The position numbers and the translations under genes are program-made. The notes beneath the pieces are model-generated. The model worked only from the letters and a program-made list of their open reading frames with translations. It did not search any database and had not been told where the DNA came from. From the NCBI RefSeq assembly GCF_001039355.2, contig NW_019774003.1, positions 396,191 through 460,190 of the forward strand: a stretch of 64,000 nt of DNA, given 5' to 3'. Below, piece by piece: positions 58,637 to 64,000 of this stretch (position 1 is its first letter; every line of letters starts with the position of its first letter). Origin of the DNA: Lingula anatina. Taxonomy: Eukaryota; Brachiopoda; Lingulata; Lingulida; Lingulidae.

Positions 58637-59926
58637 TGAGAGAGGAAACTTAAAAACACAAAAGAGCATTAGACATTTCAGTAATAAAATTTTAATTTTC
58701 ATGGATATTTCAGCATTTTCCCTTTAATCATCGAAGTATACAATATCCAAATCTTACACAGAAATAAGATCCGTGTGCCTATTTTTTGAGTTTTTAGTTC
58801 TCAAGTTCTTGAGCATAATGGAGATAGAGACCAAAATGTTTTATACAGGGTGGTAAAAACTGGAAACAGAGAACCAGAAAAACAGTTTGGATACAGATAC
58901 ATTGTCGGACTTAAAATTAAAGTCAAAATTAATGAAATTTCCAGTTTTTAAGGTCTAGTACTCATTGTGCATCTGTAAAAATGGCTTTAGGACTTGAGCA
59001 AAGGGACGTATTTATTTCAAACTTATGTGGGACACATTCATGAGTTAATTTGTGTCACTAGGAGACAGTTGCTGCAGTGATAACAGTACAGAATTCATCA
59101 ATAATTTTATGATTCTAGCAATGATTTCTGTGGAACTCCTCACTTACCTTAGACTATGTAATAATTGATTATTACAAATTAAACAGGATTTTGTTGGACA
59201 CAATTTGTCATTGTGAAAATTAACAAAAATGCTCATTGCCAATGCAAGGAAAGATTGCTTAACTAAAAAATGCACAATTCATTGGCAGTGAAAAGCTACA
59301 TTAATGAAATTAACAAACACTTTATATATGAATATCTTAAGAATCAATAAGTATATGAAATAAATTCTCTGACCACGTAGTAATTATATTTAATAACATA
59401 ATTATTTTTAATAACACAGGCCCCAGAGTATTGGACCCTGTAATGAGCACCATAATCTGATCTGCCTTGGACAAATGATAATAATGGCTACTTATATTAC
59501 TATTATTATTATTATTAATGTGGTATAGACTGATGGCACCTAATCGTATCTTCTAACATTGTCTTGGAAATACAATTCCTGTCATTTATACTCCAATAAT
59601 CTAATTTAAATGAGATATAACGCTAACAGCAAGTACAACCTTCTACCATGCTAAGGAATGATGATAAAAAGTAAATTGTGCTTTATAAAATCACAGGACA
59701 ATTTTCAAAAAAAGGCACTGCTTTTACAATTATGCATGCATAAATGCAAGAAAGATCCATATATATTTTTAATGTCAAGATGGCACGATTAATTAAATGT
59801 AAACAATGTTCAATGATTTTTTTTAATTGATTTTTTTTATTGGCATCAGTGAGTAGCTGTCACTGAGAAGAGAGGAATGATGTAAAATTACAATATGCTT
59901 ATACAGCAGACTGGACTCCATGGAAG
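58637..59926. other. Intergenic region between convergent tepsin and DCXR-like genes
   Basis: A polyadenylation signal AATAAA lies at 58683-58688, 47 bp after the tepsin stop. Beyond it are AT-rich sequence and an ATT run near 59500; no coding exon seen. Confidence 0.6.
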
Positions 59927-62577
59927 TTAAATGGAAAACCCGCCATCCACAGACATGTTATGGCCGTTGACCATGGCTGCTTTGTCACTGAGCAGGAAAA
60001 GTATGACCCCTGTAACATCTTCTATTTCTGAAAGGAGAAGAGTTATTATGAATAAAACAGATTTTTAAGCAATGAGCAATTACATATTATAAAAAGTATT
60101 GATTATTGAGAGAAATGACAGCATTTTGTAAAGCAAATGTGTGGAGCCAAAATTACATCTGGGAGACACTTGGTACATTTTTCTGTGAAATGCTAAATAT
60201 ATGAATAAAACACATCTGAAAACCTAATCCCTATTTCCATATAATCACATAATCTTCACCAAATGCAAAAAGCAAAAAACTTAAGGGATGCATTTTCATT
60301 TATGTGACTTGATGACTTATTTTATGATTGTGTATACAGCCTAGAAAAACTTAAATCCTGGGAGAATGTCAGAGAAATGCTAATAAGTATGAATAAAACA
60401 ATTTTCCAAAACTTAATCACTCTTTCCACACAATTCTGACAAAATGCTAAAAAAACAGAACAACCCTAGAGATGCTTTTTAAGGAAATGTCAATATTGTC
60501 AATAGTGATTACCATCCACAATGTGAATATTTTACTTTACAACTAAACCTCCAGTCATTTTTCAATTGGATTTTTAATACAGCATGTAAATTTATACAAA
60601 GCAATCTTCCTAGCTTTATTTATTTTGCAATTCAACACTCTAAAGAATGGGTGAGTTCATTAGCAATTGGAACATGAAGATTGTTTTTTTTTATGTTATC
60701 ATTAACTGTCAGTGGAGGGACATATGAAGTTATAGGGATATTTCACCTACCACATTGTAAGACTTGATCACAGAACAATAACTGAAATATTTTAAAGTAA
60801 ATACTTAATTTTCAAATTGGGTCAACTAAGGAGGTAAAAAGGTTGAATTTTTCAAGAAAGACCCCCCTCCCCTTTAAAATTGCTGTCAACAGACCATTTT
60901 AACTGTTTTAATGTCAGTTTTATATTGTCATATATGAACATAAAACGTGTGCTCTGTTCCACAATTACATAGGATGACTTTAAGATGAATGACTCTCCTT
61001 AAAAACAAAGTGTTTTAAACACCTGTGTATATACTGCACTAACTGTTAAAAGTGAGGCCATTTTTTTCATGTCATGTAAATTTGGACTGACAGGTAAATG
61101 AATGCTTTTCAATTTGTTCAATCTAGCAAACTTAAAGGAAAGCCCAATTAGGTCCATTAGGCATAAAAAACGACTTTACCCTGAAGATAAGTTTACCACT
61201 TTACTTGCTGAGTATCCTCTGAAAGGTGACTTGTTCATAACTTGCCAGATCGAAGCAATTAAACTGCTGTACTTATTTGAAGCAGTGTATAGATGACAGC
61301 TGAGAAACTGACAAGTGAAGGGAGAGACAAACAACTTACTTGCATGAGGAGAAATGAATAAGTTTAGGAGAAATTCTACAGAGATGTATTCAAAATAAAA
61401 TGTCTTTTTTTTCTTTCAACTTTAAATTACTGTTTCTATATCTTACTACAAGGAGGTCTGTAGGAGCAGTAATCAGTTATAACATGAACCTTTCTTGTAC
61501 TAGAATTAGAAGTTGCACAACTTGCATTTCATTGAGAATAAACTGGAAAAATCAATACCCGACTTAATGTCCTGCATATGCACACACCAAAATCAACACA
61601 GTTGTTAACTCACTAATCAAAATTCCAAAGTGTTTTTGTTTTCATTACACAGATAAAACATGTTTGATAAAATATAAAATAAACATCTGGATGCTCAGTA
61701 AATCTAATATTTGAGAATATTAAGTCATTACAGGTACAAAAAGTCTACAAAATTAAGATGGGTATGCCAACTCTCTTAAAGAAATAAGCAGCATTGGCAA
61801 TAAGTTTTTATTTTACTTAGGTTCATGAAGATTGCTAACCAGAGATATCTAGTTGAGATAATACACACAAAAATCTTGTTCCTAGTTGTTCCTAGTTGTT
61901 CCTAGTTGTTCCTAGTTGAGATAATATACAAAAATCTTGTTCCTGTTCTTGAACTAACCACAAAATGTTATTCAGATCCACATGTAACCAGTAGAAGTTA
62001 TCATCATTATAATATCTTCATAATAACAGATATAATGGAGAAACTTCATATATATCTCAGTACAAAATTAAAGGGATAATAACTCTTCGTATGATATCTT
62101 TATTTCACAATAAAAACATTGTGAACAACTCATAGAAATATAATGTATTCTGTTTTACCACAAAAACAGCAGTTATAGCTATTATTCTGATATCTGAGCT
62201 TGTCTTCAGATCACGTGACTTCCATTGATGGCTGTACTCTGTTATAATCTCTCAAGAGATTTTAACAAAAAACCAAACTTTTTAGAAAAAAACCAGGGAC
62301 TAACTTTGAATGCAAAAATGGATTCATTAACCACTGGTAAGCATGGGAAAACTGTTGTTTACTCCAGGAAAATTCATTTTCTGGCCAAAACAAAGAGTTA
62401 TTATCCCTTTAATCAGGAATGTACCAATTTTCCAAGGTAAAATGTTTCCTCCTCACCTGCAAATCTCCCTGTAGGTATTCTGTCCAGCAGTGGTTTACTC
62501 TTGACTGGGTCATCCCCCCAAACTCTCTGCCCCATTGGAGTTAAGATAACAGTGGGATTGACTGAGTTCACACGGAT
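59927..62577 (-). CDS. DCXR: L-xylulose reductase-like short-chain dehydrogenase, last two exons
   Basis: Exons 62577-62457 and 60027-59927 join in phase (G + AA) and give 74 residues of a classical SDR C-terminus. It begins [16 protein letters not shown], continues through [14 protein letters not shown], and ends [20 protein letters not shown] then DGGFSI and stop. The VNPTV, RIPxGxFAE and ILFLLSD phrases in this spacing fit dicarbonyl/L-xylulose reductase (DCXR), an NADPH-dependent tetrameric enzyme of the uronate cycle. Other carbonyl-reductase-type SDRs are possible. The catalytic Ser-Tyr-Lys and the N-terminal GxxxGxG cofactor loop belong to earlier exons that I could not find before 64000, so this is a partial gene. 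The 2.4-kb intron contains a TTAA-flanked MITE. Confidence 0.85.
61853..61946. repeat. Short tandem repeat with duplicated flanks in a DCXR-like intron
   Basis: About four copies of the 10-mer CCTAGTTGTT at 61880-61920. These are flanked by two copies of a ~30-bp unit (GTTGAGATAATA..CA AAAATCTTGTTCCT) at about 61853-61886 and 61914-61946. Confidence 0.8.
62072..62408. mobile_element. MITE flanked by TTAA (DCXR-like intron)
   Basis: Inverted ends AGGGATAATAACTCTTCGT and AGAGTTATTATCCCT, flanked by TTAA at 62068-62071 and 62409-62412. Very similar over its length to 18528-18860, suggesting both moved recently. It ends 45 bp from the donor of the upstream DCXR-like exon. Confidence 0.87.
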
Positions 62578-64000
62578 CTGGGGAATATATGCATCACAGA
62601 TTATTGGTTTAGTAGGAGAAGAAATATAAATGTATCATTTAATGAGTGCTTCTGGAGCACACGCACATGCACACACACACACACACACACACACACTTAC
62701 ACAGAAAGAGAGAGATGTTTACAGCACAAGTACATGCAAACATAAATAAAACATATGCATTCACTCACACAGGTAAATTAACTCACACACATACTTGTTA
62801 TATTTGGCATACACTACCAAATATACTATAGTCAAACAATAACACTAGCTTATGCACTGCATCAGTACACACTAAATTAAAACAGTTAGTATTTTCAACT
62901 TAATCAAATTCTAAGACAAAGTTTATGTCAATTACTTCTGAATTAAAGCTGTTCTGTGCAACAATACTGTATCAAATTTCCACAACTGGAGTTAAAAAAT
63001 CACATAAAACAATTTTAATGTAATTACAAACATTAGTTGCAAGAGGTAAAAGGCCTGAAATTATCAGAAAATTGACACAGCATGCACTACAAGCACATTG
63101 CACAGAAACATTTCTCCTGCCATCCAAAAATCTAATGAATTCTAAGACTTGGCCTTCTGAAAATCTAACATGGCCATTTTTATGACACCGAGTAAAAATC
63201 AATAAAAACAAACAAATAGACACTGCTAGTCAATAAGTATCTGTGAGGCCAATAAAATGGCTTGTCTTCATAGGAAATATCAGAATCAATAGAAAAGTCC
63301 CCAAGTACAGCATTTTTATGTAGGTCTTTGGCCTCCAAATGAAAGCCACTAGTGAGGGTTTATATTTATGTATGAGGACATAATGTTTTTGGGTGCTTTT
63401 AAGGTGATTTCAGTGAAACTGCACAGCAGCAAATATGACTTGTACAAGTTTTTAACTGGTACCCTGCAGACCTAGGCTACTTCTTAACCTTATAAAATTA
63501 TATAAACAAAAGAACCCCAAACATCATTATTCTTCCCCAGTGACTGCATGAAAGAATGATGGTCTCTCCATCAGGTGTGCCAGACAACAGATATAGATAT
63601 TGTCCGGGCCGTAGCAATAGTCCGAAGGTTCATTGGCCCGAATGTTCAGACCAATGAACTCTTGATTTAAAAAATGATGAAAATTTTACCATTTTCGGAC
63701 CAATAAACCTTCTGACCAGTAAACCTTTGTATCGAGACAAGATATTGTCTACTAATCTCTATCAATAGACTACATGTAAGTATGCATGTGGCAGCATGGA
63801 ATGGCACATACTTATTCTAAGAATACACACTAGTATTCCATTTACGTATTCTAAGGATGTAGACTATTAGTATTCTACTTATTCTAAGGACATAGGCTAC
63901 TACAGGTACTACTTTGGCTTAATATGTAATCTATTAAAAAATAAACTAAGAGAAAAAAAAACATGCTTAGGCTACTGATTACCATTCATTTCTTACAAAT
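62578..64000. other. Presumed DCXR-like intron reaching the window end
   Basis: I searched both strands for an upstream SDR exon (YxxxK motif or cofactor loop) and found none. It contains the CA repeat and an imperfect inverted repeat at 63619-63644 / 63691-63716. Confidence 0.5.
62666..62697. repeat. (CA)n microsatellite
   Basis: CA run upstream (in gene orientation) of the first visible DCXR-like exon. Confidence 0.9.

Overview
This is an intron-rich animal genome window, AT-rich and full of simple repeats and small DNA transposons. Two galaxin-like genes (families best known from corals, molluscs and other marine calcifiers), a tandem cluster of secreted EndoU nucleases and the repeat style suggest a marine invertebrate. 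A mollusc or other lophotrochozoan is my best guess, but no single feature proves it. All gene models below were built by hand from splice signals, reading phase and protein resemblance; no search was run.

Left third (1-29,000): four tandem plus-strand copies of one gene encoding a secreted protein with somatomedin-B (SMB) domains and a C-terminal EndoU endoribonuclease domain. Copy 1 is cut by the window start (177-1970). Copies 2 (3339-10080), 3 (12747-20268) and 4 (23033-28910) appear complete. They carry two, one and two SMB exons. All four keep the visible EndoU active-site motifs. Their introns and flanks contain hAT-like, Tc1/mariner, TTAA-flanked, TTAG-flanked and CACTG-ended elements plus a tRNA-derived SINE. 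Several are present in one copy and absent from another, so they date events relative to the duplications. A composite insertion of about 3.8 kb between two hAT-like ends seems tied to the change in SMB number. Assembly gaps (N at 3993, 23665-23670, 25489) fall inside this same repeat block and call for caution.

Middle (29,483-44,400): on the minus strand an 11-exon PTCD1-like mitochondrial pentatricopeptide-repeat gene (29483-36204). After a repeat-bearing intergenic stretch come two divergent galaxin-like secreted proteins, one minus (39258-40122) and one plus (transcription start probably near 41920, coding 42816-44351).

Right third (44,900-64,000): a nine-exon minus-strand gene of unrecognised function (44945-49957) is head-to-head with the plus-strand tepsin gene (50172-58636); their start codons are 214 bp apart. 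A two-exon secreted coiled-coil/discoidin gene (51676-52689, minus) lies antisense inside a tepsin intron. The last two exons of a DCXR-like short-chain dehydrogenase (59927-62577, minus) converge on tepsin; its 5' part was not found and probably lies beyond the window.

The genes do not form one pathway. The coherent biological unit is the EndoU array: recently amplified, secreted nucleases whose accessory SMB domains are changing in number and integrity.
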